Source: GCA-003244245 sp963822695 (lineage in GTDB: Bacteria > Actinomycetota > Actinomycetes > Mycobacteriales > Pseudonocardiaceae). From it: DNA of 64,000 nucleotides. Positions within the stretch are counted from its first letter, which is position 1; every line of letters begins with the position of its first letter. Positions 44,606 to 53,400 of this stretch are shown in pieces. Location: the NCBI GenBank assembly GCA_963822695.1, contig CAWGJH010000011.1, positions 1 to 64,000 of the forward strand, written 5' to 3'. A program made the position numbers and the translations under genes. Below the pieces are notes generated by a model. It was not told where the DNA came from. It ran no database searches and saw only the letters and a program-made list of their open reading frames with translations.

Positions 44606-45964
44606 ATGACGGTGCGTGCACCCGGAGTGCCACGAAGGAAAGATCTGCGCTCGCTGTTCGAGAAACCCGCCGGGGTCACCGAGAAGATCGGGTTGGAGAT
44701 CGAGAACGGGGTAGTCAACCCGGAGACCGGCAGGGCCGTCCCATACCAGGGTGCCAACGGCGTTGAGTTCCTGCTGCAGGCGATCATCGATGACTTCGGT
44801 GGCACCCCGGTGTTCGGCGGCAATCACATCGCGGGCATGACGCACGGCAGCGGGATGCACATCACGCTGGAGCACGGAGGGGCACTGGAATACGCCTCGG
44901 CTCCCCACGATGACCTGATCACGCTCATCGAGGACATGCGAGCGACGATGTCGCGGGCGGCCGACATCGCTCGCGGATTCGGGCTGGCCATCCTGCCGGG
45001 AGCCAACCTGCCGTTCAACACGATCAATGACGCCCAGTGGGTGGACAAGCCCCGGGGCACGATCATGCGGAAGTTCTTCGAGCGGATCGGGGACCCCGGC
45101 GCGTGGGGCCCGACCGTCATGGCACTCAGCCTGTCCACCCAGGTCACGCTCGACTACCTCAGCGAGGACGACCTGGTGGAGAAGCTGCGCATGCTGATGC
45201 CCGCCTCCACCGTTGTGGCCGGCATGTTCGTCAACTCACCGCTTGAGGGCGGTCAGCTTACCGGGCTACTGTCCCGGCGGACGCAATGGTGGCTGAAGAC
45301 CGATCCCCGACGCTCCGGCGTGCTGCCGCCCGCATTGCGCGACGACATGCGGATCGACGATTTCATCGATTGGGCGCTGCAGTTACCGATGATCTATTAC
45401 CGAGCCCAGGACGGCGCTTACCGGCAGGCACCCGACCGTCCCTTCGGCTCGTTGATCGACCAGGGGTTCGAGGACGGCAGGATGCCGACTCAGGACGACT
45501 GGATCTCGCATCTTTCCCAGATCTGGACCAACGTGCGGCTCCGCAAGACCCTGGAGCTGCGGGCCGCCGACGGCCCCGCATACCCCGATATTCCCGCGAT
45601 GCCCGCCCTGTGGGTGGGATTGACCTACCATCCCGACTCCCGGACCGCCGCGTGGGAGTTGCTCCGGGGCCATACGGTCGACGAACACCGGGCGGCCCTG
45701 CGCGATATCGCCGCGCGGGGGCTTGCAGCCAAGCTGGGCCGTGACTCCGTGCGCGAGTTGGGTCGTGAGCTTGTCCGGCTCGCCGAAGAGGGCCTCAAGG
45801 CGCGGGTGAGGGCGGGGCGGGAAGATCCGCGCGTGCTCAGTTACCTCGACCCGATCAGGGACGTCGTGGAGTCCGGCAGGACCTTCGCCGAGCGAACTAT
45901 CGAGCGTTGGAAGCAGGACCTCCCACGTAGCCCTGCCCGCTACGTTGCTGCTCACCGGGTGTAA
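44606..45964 (+). CDS. Glutamate-cysteine ligase family protein (GCS2 type, EgtA-like)
   Basis: 452 residues. The metal/ATP-binding front 'EKIGLEIENGVVNPETGRAV', 'THGSGMHITLEHGGALEYAS', and 'LSLSTQVTLDY' are hallmarks of GCS2 carboxylate-amine ligases that join glutamate to cysteine or another amine. The C-terminal 'PALWVGLTYHPDSRTAAWEL' is also typical. In actinobacteria the best-known member, EgtA, makes gamma-glutamylcysteine for ergothioneine, but no egtB-D genes are beside it. It could instead serve a natural product or another thiol. It starts 14 bases after GAAGAGAG and looks monocistronic. Confidence 0.85.
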   Translation: MTVRAPGVPRRKDLRSLFEKPAGVTEKIGLEIENGVVNPETGRAVPYQGANGVEFLLQAIIDDFGGTPVFGGNHIAGMTHGSGMHITLEHGGALEYASAPHDDLITLIEDMRATMSRAADIARGFGLAILPGANLPFNTINDAQWVDKPRGTIMRKFFERIGDPGAWGPTVMALSLSTQVTLDYLSEDDLVEKLRMLMPASTVVAGMFVNSPLEGGQLTGLLSRRTQWWLKTDPRRSGVLPPALRDDMRIDDFIDWALQLPMIYYRAQDGAYRQAPDRPFGSLIDQGFEDGRMPTQDDWISHLSQIWTNVRLRKTLELRAADGPAYPDIPAMPALWVGLTYHPDSRTAAWELLRGHTVDEHRAALRDIAARGLAAKLGRDSVRELGRELVRLAEEGLKARVRAGREDPRVLSYLDPIRDVVESGRTFAERTIERWKQDLPRSPARYVAAHRV

Positions 45965-46041
45965 CAAGCGATGTGACCTAACACTCAGCGGTTTTCGTGC
46001 GACAGGAGGGTAATCGGTTGTGTCATGGCCGCTGAGGGAAG

Positions 46042-46101
46042 GTAGGGTTGCGCGATCGCGCGCTGGATGACAGGCGGGATCTCCTCCGCGCGCAACCCTA
46101 C
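46042..46101. promoter_or_regulatory. 13-bp perfect inverted repeat upstream of the M20 hydrolase gene
   Basis: GTAGGGTTGCGCG (46042-46054) is exactly inverse to 46089-46101, separated by 34 bases, and the left arm runs into GCGCGATCGCGC. It ends 46 bases before the hydrolase start. It could be an operator pair, a leader hairpin or, less likely, a terminator of the ligase gene. Confidence 0.45.
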
Positions 46102-46147
46102 TCCTGCTCGCGCAGTTCGACACACTGGACACGGGGGATACAACAGG

Positions 46148-47338
46148 ATGTCCATTGTGGAGGACCTCGGCGCCGGGCGTGGACCGTCCTGGTTGGATGC
46201 CTGGCTGCGGGACAACGCGGACGTCGTCGTCGGCTGGCGTCAACACATCCACGCCCACCCTGAACCCCAACGGCACGAGCACGCCACCACCGAGTACATC
46301 GTCACCGTGCTCCGTGGGGCCGGCTTGCGACCGGAGGTACTTCCCGTGGGCACGGGCGTGATCTGCGAGGTCGGCGAGGGGCCGCGGTGTGTAGTGCTCC
46401 GTGCGGATATCGACGCGCTGCGGATGCCCGAGGTAACCGGCCTTCCCTTCGCGTCCACGGTGGAGGGCGTGTGCCACGCTTGCGGGCATGACGCGCACAC
46501 TGCGGCACTCCTCGGCGCGGCTCTCGCGCTGACCTCCGCACCGGATCTGCCAGGCCGGGTGCGCCTGGTGTTCCAGCCCGCCGAGGAGGAGCCAGGGGGT
46601 GCGCTGGACGTGCTGGCCGCAGGTGCGCTTGACGGTGTCGAGCGGATCTTCGGGTTGCACTGTGACCCGCATCTGCAGGTGGGGCGGATCGGTACTCGGG
46701 TCGGCGCGATCACGTCCGCGACCGATCTGCTCGAGCTGCGGATGACCTCGCCGGGCGGGCATACCTCGCGCCCGCACCTGACTGCGGATCTGATCTACGC
46801 GCTGGGCCTGGTGATCACGGGTCTGCCGGCGCTGCTCGCACGCCGGGTGGACCCGCGGTCGGGCACGGTGCTGACCTGGGGTGCCGTTGACGCCGGAGAA
46901 GCGTTCAACATTGTCCCGGAAAAGGGCGTGCTGCGCGGCACCCTGCGCACCAGCGACCGGGCGGTCTGGGCTGGGTTCGAGGTGTTGGTGTGGGAGCTGG
47001 TCAGCGCGCTGCTCGCGCCCACCGGGGTGGGCTTCGACGTGGACCACCGTCGAGGCGCGCCGCCAGTAGTCAACGACGCGCACAGCACTGGTCTGCTGCG
47101 CGCTGGTATCGAGACCGCGCTCGGGCCGGATGCGCTGGCTAGTACCGAACAGTCCTCCGGCGGCGAAGACTTCGGTTGGTACCTGGAGCGCGTGCCCGGT
47201 TCATACGCCCGGATCGGGGTGTGGTCAGGAGCAGGACCCAAGTCCGACCTGCACCGGCCAACCTTCCAACTCGACGAGCGCGCGCTGCCCGTCGGCGTCC
47301 GGGTCTTGGTGCACGCCGCGCTCGCCGCGCTCGCCTGA
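46148..47338 (+). CDS. M20-family metal-dependent amidohydrolase
   Basis: The ATG at 46148 gives 396 residues. The di-metal site is visible: 'VVLRADIDALRMPE', 'VCHACGHDAHTAALL', 'LVFQPAEEEPGGALD' with the catalytic Glu, and 'SSGGEDFGWYLERVPG'. These make it an N-acyl-amino-acid or hippurate-type amidohydrolase (M20D) rather than an aminopeptidase. It removes acyl groups from small amides in the cytosol. It stands between the ligase and M13 peptidase genes; no operon link is certain. Confidence 0.92.
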   Translation: MSIVEDLGAGRGPSWLDAWLRDNADVVVGWRQHIHAHPEPQRHEHATTEYIVTVLRGAGLRPEVLPVGTGVICEVGEGPRCVVLRADIDALRMPEVTGLPFASTVEGVCHACGHDAHTAALLGAALALTSAPDLPGRVRLVFQPAEEEPGGALDVLAAGALDGVERIFGLHCDPHLQVGRIGTRVGAITSATDLLELRMTSPGGHTSRPHLTADLIYALGLVITGLPALLARRVDPRSGTVLTWGAVDAGEAFNIVPEKGVLRGTLRTSDRAVWAGFEVLVWELVSALLAPTGVGFDVDHRRGAPPVVNDAHSTGLLRAGIETALGPDALASTEQSSGGEDFGWYLERVPGSYARIGVWSGAGPKSDLHRPTFQLDERALPVGVRVLVHAALAALA

Positions 47339-47419
47339 CTACGCTGGTGCCCCGTTACGCCTCGGCGTTGTTGTCGGGCGTCTGGTCTATCGTCAACCCC
47401 GATCAAATGGACGTCGTGG

Positions 47420-49465
47420 ATGGGGGATCCGGTGATTCGATCTCGGTTACGCCGCGGTGCGCTCGCCATGGCACTGGTGTGGGCGGTAGCGGCCTGCGCG
47501 GGCGCCCCGCCACCGCCGCTGGGCTCGGGGCTGCTGCTGCCCGGATACGACCGCCAGGTGCGAGTGCAGGACGATCTGTTCCGGTTCGCGAACGGTCAAT
47601 GGCTGCGCACCACCGAGATCCCGGCCGATCGGACTCGATACGGCGCGTTCGACGTGCTGGCCGAGCAATCTGAGCGGAACCTGCGAACGATCGTCGAGGA
47701 CAGTGCGGCCCACCACGGCGCGGCCGGCTCGCCAGACCAGCAGATCGGCGACTTCTACGCGAGCTTCATGGACACCGCGCGGCTCGACGCGCTCGGGGCC
47801 GCTCCGCTGAAGGCGTCGCTGGACCGCATCGACGCGCTCGCCAACCCCGCGGACCTCGTCCGGTACTTCGCGCAGAGCGCTGCGACCGGCACCTCCAGCC
47901 CCATCGCGCTGTCCATCGACCAGGATGACAAGAACGCGTTGGCGTACATACCGGACGTCTCGCAAAGCGGCCTCGCCCTGCCCGACCGGGACTATTACCT
48001 GAAATCCGATCCACAGTTCGTGACGACCCGCGAGCAGCTCCGGGCCTACGCCGCACGCATGCTGGGCCTGGCTGGCGTCGCCAATCCGGATGCCGCAGCC
48101 GGCCAAGTGTTCACGGTGGAGAACCGTCTCGCCGAGATGCAGTGGACCGCCGTGCAGAACCGGGACGCGACGGCGACCTACAACAAGTTCACCGTTGCCG
48201 AGGCCACTGCGCGGACACCAGGGCTGGACTGGAAGAGCTACCTCGACACGGCGGGCGTGCACACCACCGACTTCGTCGTCGCAGAGCCCAGTTTCTTCAC
48301 CGCCCTGGGCACCGCGCTGACCACCGTGCCACTGGCGGACTGGAAGTCGTACCTGAAGTTCAAGCTCATCGACGGCCTCGCCCCCTACCTCAGCGATGCC
48401 TTCGTCACGGCGCGCTTCGAGTTCCACAGCCGCGATCTGGCCGGGCAACAGGAAATGAGCCCGCGCTGGAAAAGAGGAGTCGCCGCCGTCAACACCACCA
48501 TGGGTGATCTGCTCGGCCAGCGATATGTGCAACGATACTTCCCGTCAGATGCCAAACAGCGCATCGACGCGCTGGTCAGCAAGCTGATCGCTGCCTACCG
48601 CTCGTCCATCGACGGCTTGGACTGGATGAGCGCCGCGACCAAGGCGCAGGCCAAGGACAAGCTCAGCAAACTCGCCGTGAAGATCGGCTATCCGAGCGAG
48701 TGGAAAGACTACTCGAAGCTGAGGGTCGCCCGCGACGATCTGGTGGGCAATGTGGTGCGCTCAGCTCAGCTTGAGTACCAGCGGGATCTTGACAGGCTCG
48801 GCAAGCCGGTGAACCGCGCTGAGTGGTTCACCACGCCACAGACCGTCAACGCCTTCTACAACCCATCACGCAACGACATCACCTTCCCGGCCGCGATCCT
48901 GCAGCCACCGTTCTTCGACGCGGCCGCCGACGACGCGGTCAACTACGGTGGAATCGGTGCGGTGATCGGTCACGAGATCAGCCACGCGTTCGATGACCAG
49001 GGCCGCAAGTACGACGGAACCGGCAATCTCCGCGATTGGTGGACCCCGCAGGATGTGCAGCGGTTCACCACACGGACCACTGCACTGGCCGCGCAGTATT
49101 CGGCCTACGAGCCGTTGCCCGGCGAGCACGTCAACGGTGAGCTGACCCTGGGCGAGAACATCGCCGACCTGTCTGGCCTCACGGTGGCGCTACGCGCTTA
49201 CCGGCTATCGCTCGACGGTCAACCGGCCGCCGTGATGGACGGATTCACCGGCGAGCAGCGCTTCTTCCTGGGGTGGGCGCAGGTGTGGCGCGGCAAGATC
49301 CGGGACAAGGAACTGCGCGAGGAGATGTTGAGCGATCCGCACAGCCCGAATGAGTTTCGCGCCAACGGCGTTGTCAGCAATCTGCCCGAGTACTATGCGG
49401 CCTTCGACGTCAAGCAAGGTGACAAGCTGTTCCGTCCCCCCGACCAACGCGTCAAAATCTGGTAA
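47420..49465 (+). CDS. M13-family zinc metallopeptidase lipoprotein (neprilysin/PepO-like)
   Basis: 681 residues. A lipoprotein signal ends in 'WAVAACAG', with the lipobox Cys near residue 26. Zinc ligands are in 'VIGHEISHAFDDQG' (HExxH form HEISH) and 'GENIADLSG'; the substrate-binding 'NAFYNPSRNDITFPAAILQP' precedes. The full neprilysin-like length and both N- and C-terminal domains are present. It is expected to cleave small peptides at hydrophobic residues on the outer face of the membrane. The start could also be the GTG at 47432. Confidence 0.93.
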   Translation: MGDPVIRSRLRRGALAMALVWAVAACAGAPPPPLGSGLLLPGYDRQVRVQDDLFRFANGQWLRTTEIPADRTRYGAFDVLAEQSERNLRTIVEDSAAHHGAAGSPDQQIGDFYASFMDTARLDALGAAPLKASLDRIDALANPADLVRYFAQSAATGTSSPIALSIDQDDKNALAYIPDVSQSGLALPDRDYYLKSDPQFVTTREQLRAYAARMLGLAGVANPDAAAGQVFTVENRLAEMQWTAVQNRDATATYNKFTVAEATARTPGLDWKSYLDTAGVHTTDFVVAEPSFFTALGTALTTVPLADWKSYLKFKLIDGLAPYLSDAFVTARFEFHSRDLAGQQEMSPRWKRGVAAVNTTMGDLLGQRYVQRYFPSDAKQRIDALVSKLIAAYRSSIDGLDWMSAATKAQAKDKLSKLAVKIGYPSEWKDYSKLRVARDDLVGNVVRSAQLEYQRDLDRLGKPVNRAEWFTTPQTVNAFYNPSRNDITFPAAILQPPFFDAAADDAVNYGGIGAVIGHEISHAFDDQGRKYDGTGNLRDWWTPQDVQRFTTRTTALAAQYSAYEPLPGEHVNGELTLGENIADLSGLTVALRAYRLSLDGQPAAVMDGFTGEQRFFLGWAQVWRGKIRDKELREEMLSDPHSPNEFRANGVVSNLPEYYAAFDVKQGDKLFRPPDQRVKIW

Positions 49466-49489
49466 CCCAGATCTGGTACCGAACCAGCA

Positions 49490-50875
49490 TCAGGCAGGCA
49501 GGTCCGCGAGCGCGTCGAGCACCCCGCGGTGGAATGTCGGGAAAGCGTAGATCATCTGACGCACTGTGCTGACTGGCAGCCGAGCGTGCACCGCGAGGGT
49601 GAGCATGGACAGCACCTCACCGCCCCGTGGGCCGACCGACGTCGCACCGACCAGGACACCGCGATCGACATCGCACACCAGCTTGATCAGGCCGTCGTTG
49701 CCCGGACCGTGGATAAACCCCCGGCTCGACGCCGACACCGGGGCGCTACCGGCGCGCACGTCGAGCCCGGCCGCGTGGGCGGCTGCCTCGGACAACCCCA
49801 CCGAGCCGACCTCCGGATCGGTGAAGGTGACCCGGGGCAGCGCGGTGTAGTCAGCGGTGAACCCGGGGATGCCGAGAATGTCGCTGGCCGCGATCCGGGC
49901 CTGGTACACGGCGAGGTGGGTGAACGCGCCGATGCCGGTGACGTCGCCGATCGCCCACAACCCGTCGGCGGCCCGCATCCGCTCGTCGACCGGGACGGCG
50001 CGCGCCGACTCGTCCAGCCCTACCGACGCCAGCCCGGTACCGCGCAGGTCCGGGCGCCGTCCGACGGCGACGAGCAGGTGCTCGCCGTGGACGGTGTCGC
50101 CGTTGTCCAGTTCCACGGTCGTCTGCTGACCCCCGGTAGGCCCCCGTGACCGGGACACCGCGACGGCCCGCCGACCGGTGCGCAGTGTCAACCCTTCAGC
50201 CCTCAGCACGGCGGCAATCACGGCGCTGGCCTCGGGTTCTTCCATCGGCAGGACCCGGTCGGCCCCCTCTACCACGGTGACCACAGACCCGAACCGGGCG
50301 AAGGCCTGGGCTAGCTCCATCCCGATGGCGCCGCCACCGAGCACGACGAGCGAACCTGGTGGGCCGGTAGCCTTGATGGCCTCCCGGTTGGTCCAGTAGC
50401 CGGCGTCGGCGAGCCCGGGGATCGGTGGGCGGACGGGAACGGCCCCGGTGGCCAGCACCACCCCTACCGACGCCGTGAACACCGTTTCGCCGACCTGGAC
50501 CCGCCGCGGCCCCACCAGCGTGGCCTGGCCCCGGACGAATCGCCCGCCGCGCTTCTCGAACCGAGCCACCGCGACGCGGTCATCCCAGTTATCCGTGGCC
50601 TCCGCCCGGATCCGCCGGGCTACCGGAGAATAGTCGGGGTGCACCTGTGCGGAACCGGCGAGCCGGTCAACCCGCCTCGCCTCGGCGAGTGTCTCGGCCG
50701 CCCGGACCATCATCTTGCTGGGGATGCAACCCCAGTACGGGCACTCCCCACCGACCAACTCGCGCTCAACCCCCAGCACGGTCAACCCAGCATCAGCCAG
50801 CCGGGAGGCCACTTCCTCACCGCCGGGCCCGAGCCCGATCACGACCACGTTGACCGTCTGCGCGATATCTGTCAC
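49490..50875 (-). CDS. FAD/NAD-dependent disulfide reductase (LPD/mercuric reductase-like)
   Basis: 461 residues. The FAD motif is 'VVVIGLGPGGEEVASRLADA', the redox disulfide is Cys45-x4-Cys50 in 'GGECPYWGCIPSK', and the NAD motif is 'LVVLGGGAIGMELAQAFARF'. 'GLWAIGDVTG' is the second FAD motif, and the dimer interface His appears in 'AFPTFHRG'. The CPYWGC form with an aromatic pair is typical of a Gram-positive branch annotated as putative dihydrolipoamide dehydrogenase or pyridine nucleotide-disulfide oxidoreductase. It is convergent with the M13 gene. Its promoter side holds the 13-bp tandem repeats. Substrate not certain. Confidence 0.9.
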   Translation of the reverse strand: MTDIAQTVNVVVIGLGPGGEEVASRLADAGLTVLGVERELVGGECPYWGCIPSKMMVRAAETLAEARRVDRLAGSAQVHPDYSPVARRIRAEATDNWDDRVAVARFEKRGGRFVRGQATLVGPRRVQVGETVFTASVGVVLATGAVPVRPPIPGLADAGYWTNREAIKATGPPGSLVVLGGGAIGMELAQAFARFGSVVTVVEGADRVLPMEEPEASAVIAAVLRAEGLTLRTGRRAVAVSRSRGPTGGQQTTVELDNGDTVHGEHLLVAVGRRPDLRGTGLASVGLDESARAVPVDERMRAADGLWAIGDVTGIGAFTHLAVYQARIAASDILGIPGFTADYTALPRVTFTDPEVGSVGLSEAAAHAAGLDVRAGSAPVSASSRGFIHGPGNDGLIKLVCDVDRGVLVGATSVGPRGGEVLSMLTLAVHARLPVSTVRQMIYAFPTFHRGVLDALADLPA

Positions 50876-50894
50876 GGCTGTCCCTTCCCCTGTG

Positions 50895-50973
50895 CCGCCT
50901 ATTCGGGCCGCCTATTCGGGCCGCCTATTCGGGCCGCCTATTCGGGCCGCCTATTCGGGGCCGCCTATTCGGG
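50895..50973. repeat. Six tandem 13-bp repeats, CCGCCTATTCGGG
   Basis: Copies start at 50895, 50908, 50921, 50934, 50947 and 50961; one extra G sits at 50960. There are no spacers between copies, so this is a minisatellite-type array, not CRISPR. It lies just upstream of the disulfide reductase gene (its start is 50875) and at the broken end of the FkbM relic, so it could affect that promoter or vary in copy number. Confidence 0.85.
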
Positions 50974-51377
50974 TTGACACTCCGGCTCCGACGCCCGCGC
51001 TGTCGGTAAGAACAGGAAGTCGCTGACGTACGCAGGGTCCGGGCGACCTTGTTGGAATCGTTGGGCCGATGCCTCGCGACGCTGTGCAGCACAGCCAGCC
51101 CATCAGGATTGGGCTCGAACGCGTGCACCCTGCCCGTCTCCCCGACCAGTCGTGAGAGACGGTCGCTGTAGACGCCGCAGTGCGCGCCCACGTCGAGCAC
51201 AACATCACCGGGCCGCACGAGCTCGTCGAACACAAGCAATGACGGCTCGTACCGAAGGCGGAGCAGCTGCTCGAAGGCTTGTACGCTCGCGTATGGCGCT
51301 AAACGGAGGAACGCGCGCGAGATCCGCCCGCTGAATGAACCGGGCATGCTGGGGAAGCCGGATGCGTCTAGGGTCAA
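50974..51377 (-). pseudogene. FkbM-family methyltransferase, N-terminal fragment
   Basis: From about 51377 the frame codes 'PYASVQAFEQLLRLRYEPSL', then the SAM-binding motif 'DVVLDVGAHCGVYSDRLSRL' and 'GRVHAFEPNPDGLAVLHSVA'. It is typical of FkbM sugar-O-methyltransferases up to there. After about residue 105 conservation is lost and the frame runs into the tandem repeats. The C-terminal half of the enzyme is gone. Confidence 0.65.
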
Positions 51378-51508
51378 CCATCATTGGTTTCGAACCACAC
51401 GTAACGTAACCGATTCCTTACCCAAGCCGACAAGACAACCATGAGCACACCCTACTCAGGATCGCCAAAATTTTCAACAGTGCCATTAGTAAGCCCATCA
51501 CCTACGTA
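51378..51508. other. Gap without gene, more AT-rich than its neighbours
   Basis: Nothing recognisable. Lower GC content than the surrounding DNA suggests foreign or rearranged sequence. Confidence 0.25.
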
Positions 51509-51703
51509 CTACATTTTCGGCGAGCTTGCCACCTGGGCTGAAGTCAAGCGTATGATTCCACCCTCGTCCGGCAGCACGTCCCACACCCACCAGAAGACGC
51601 CGGCCCACCACGACTGCTTGTCAAAGCTTGCCAGCAGAGCCTGGTAAACGGCCGCTTGCTCAGCCTGGTCAGGAGTCTGGCTGATCGTCCAGGAGCAGGG
51701 AAG
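51509..51703 (-). pseudogene. C-terminal fragment of a glycosidase-like protein (GH113-type)
   Basis: The minus-strand frame ending at a TAG at 51509 reads 'TISQTPDQAEQAAVYQALLA' and 'WWAGVFWWVWDVLPDEGG'. This is the pattern of the last barrel strand of GH113-like glycoside hydrolases, with a Trp-rich WWVWD. No N-terminal part is present; the fragment is about 60 codons long. Confidence 0.5.
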
Positions 51704-51711
51704 GGTAGCAG

Positions 51712-51870
51712 TCAGGCATTGTCAATGCCCTCCTCGGGCGCCCCGTGCGCGGTGCGGTCCGGACGCTGACGGTCTCTCAGTCTGATCACCCGTACCACGA
51801 AGAGTGCCACCAGGATCGCCAGCAAGATCCAGACGACGATCCCGAACCCGATCACTGCAGTCGTGCCCAT
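51712..51870 (-). CDS. Small single-pass membrane protein
   Basis: The ATG at 51870 with GGAG five bases before it gives 52 residues. One strong membrane helix ('VIGFGIVVWILLAILVALFV') is followed by a basic-charged tail ('RVIRLRDRQRPDRT') and an acidic end, so the C-terminus is probably cytoplasmic. It was chosen over a longer start because of the ribosome binding site. It is the only apparently intact gene in the relic zone. Function unknown. Confidence 0.5.
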   Translation of the reverse strand: MGTTAVIGFGIVVWILLAILVALFVVRVIRLRDRQRPDRTAHGAPEEGIDNA

Positions 51871-51989
51871 CAGAGCTCCAAGGTAGATGACTTGGTCAAC
51901 GATAGCCCATCTGCGTAACCGCACGATTTACCAACCGTTGACGGGCCGAGGCGCTATTGGTCCATCCTTGGCAGGGTCGAGAATGCCCT

Positions 51990-52217
51990 GATCGTGCCAT
52001 CCGCCGCAGTGCACGGAAGCAACGGTCGAACCGGCACTGTCACTGTTGTTCAGACCGACGGTACGCACCGAGATGTATTGGTAGAGCTTGGTGCGGTTGG
52101 CGACGAAATCACTCAGGTTGTCTCGACGTCGCGATCAAGTATCATATTACCTCGGCGAGCGCAAGCGCACCGGGTGCCAGCGGGTCACCATCGCCGTCAC
52201 TGGCCAGCGGACGATGA
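51990..52217 (+). pseudogene. Efflux adaptor (HlyD/RND periplasmic subunit) C-terminal relic
   Basis: One frame reads 'VPSAAVHGSNGRTGTVTVVQ' and 'TDGTHRDVLVELGAVGDEIT', a pattern of the last beta-barrel part of HlyD-type adaptors. The continuation ('ITSASASAPGASGSPSPS', Ser/Pro-rich tail) is in another frame, so a frameshift lies near 52120. The front of the gene is missing. Confidence 0.5.
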
Positions 52218-52419
52218 AGGTGCCAGGTCTCATGTGCGGCGTACCGTCATCTGAAGATTAGATGAATAGATGAAGCCGTCATTGCGGGTGCGGATGTCAT
52301 CTGGAATACCTTGAGTCTGCCGGGGACTCGGGATGCTGGCCGGGGCGGGCGTGCGTAGCGTGGAGCTGTGGCCGTCATCCCTGCGTGTGGATCCCTGGAG
52401 CCTCCGGACGCCACCGACA

Positions 52420-52690
52420 CCGTCAGCACCGACCCAGACAATCTATCCGTCATGCGCAGCTACCGCGCGATCCGCCGCCAGGTCACCAACCAGGCGGGTT
52501 TTTACCCCTCAACGACTCACTGCGGTACTCAAAGAAACCATTGACGAAATCACCGAACGGCCCAATCCTCCACGGCGCCACCGCACCTACCCAAGAGTGA
52601 TCAAAAGATACCGCGCGCACAGCCACCGCATCAAACGCGCCACCGACCACGGCCAACTCCACAACGGACCAGCGTCACTGATCGGCGCGG
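52420..52690 (+). pseudogene. IS4-family transposase C-terminal relic
   Basis: The first part, in one frame, has 'STDPDNLSVMRSYRAIRRQV'. After a frameshift near 52500, 'LKETIDEITERPNPPRRHRT' and 'YPRVIKRYRAHSHRIKRATD' follow, matching the end of actinobacterial IS4-type DDE transposases. No intact catalytic domain or terminal inverted repeats were found. Confidence 0.55.
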
Positions 52691-52856
52691 TCGAGGCGAT
52701 CGGCAACCCCAACTGGCGGTGCACGAACCCCACCAACCCCGCCGCGTACTGCAACTGCGGCACGTAGACGTTGAGGTACATCCGATCGATGCACTCCACC
52801 TCGAACACCACATGATCGGCCAAGACATCCGCCACACTGCGCGCTACCGTCATCAT
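52674..52856 (-). pseudogene. N-terminal fragment of an unrecognised conserved protein
   Basis: The frame from an ATG near 52856 reads 'RSVADVLADHVVFEVECIDR' and 'MYLNVYVPQLQYAAGLVGFV', a well-formed, conserved-looking start. It breaks off after 'LGLPIASTAP' at the junction with the IS4 relic on the other strand. The family was not recognised. It is probably a truncated mobile-element gene. Confidence 0.4.
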
Positions 52857-53082
52857 GGGCCCCGGTCGGACGGGGGCCTCAAGGCCAACCCAACCGCTAC
52901 GGGCGGTTTCATACACCGGACCGGCACGCCGGTCACGGTCTCCATCCCGCCGACCGGAGCCCGCCCACCCAAACCAGCCACGGCACGCCTCGTCGGGCTG
53001 GGGCGCAGCCCCGTTAGTACTACAGGGCTAGCGTTTGGCGTGTCGTAGCTGGCGTCGGGGTACGGTATGAGATCTTTCCGGT

Positions 53083-53223
53083 ATGTCTGTGCATGCGAAA
53101 AATGATCCGGTGGCTGATCCTGGTGCGGTTTCTGTGTCGGATCTGGAGGAATGGTCAGGCGAGTTCAGCAAGGTGCTCGGCCGTATCAAGCGATTGTTTG
53201 TTCACCCGAGTTCACGCAAGTGA
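53083..53223 (+). pseudogene. Truncated IS701-like transposase start
   Basis: A 46-residue frame ('VSDLEEWSGEFSKVLGRIKR' to 'LFVHPSSRK') resembles the first helix region of IS701-family transposases, which begin with an LxxWxxEL..RI.PRF-like segment. It stops at a TGA where the catalytic part should follow. Tentative. Confidence 0.35.
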
Positions 53224-53400
53224 CGAGATTTCTTAGGGCGGTCATCACGTGGGGCCCTGATCTGGTGTGGACGGTGAAGTTGTCATCGCGGTAGACGGTG
53301 TCGCGGAGGGGCAGCGCGTGTGGCGGGCTGCAGCGGTCCGGGCGTCGTGGCGCAGGCCGAACATGCCGGCGCCACCGCCGTACTGCCCGTAGGCTAGCCG

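Noticed and set aside
50895..50973. CRISPR array
   Set aside because: Repeats are only 13 bases, directly abutting, with no spacers and no cas genes.
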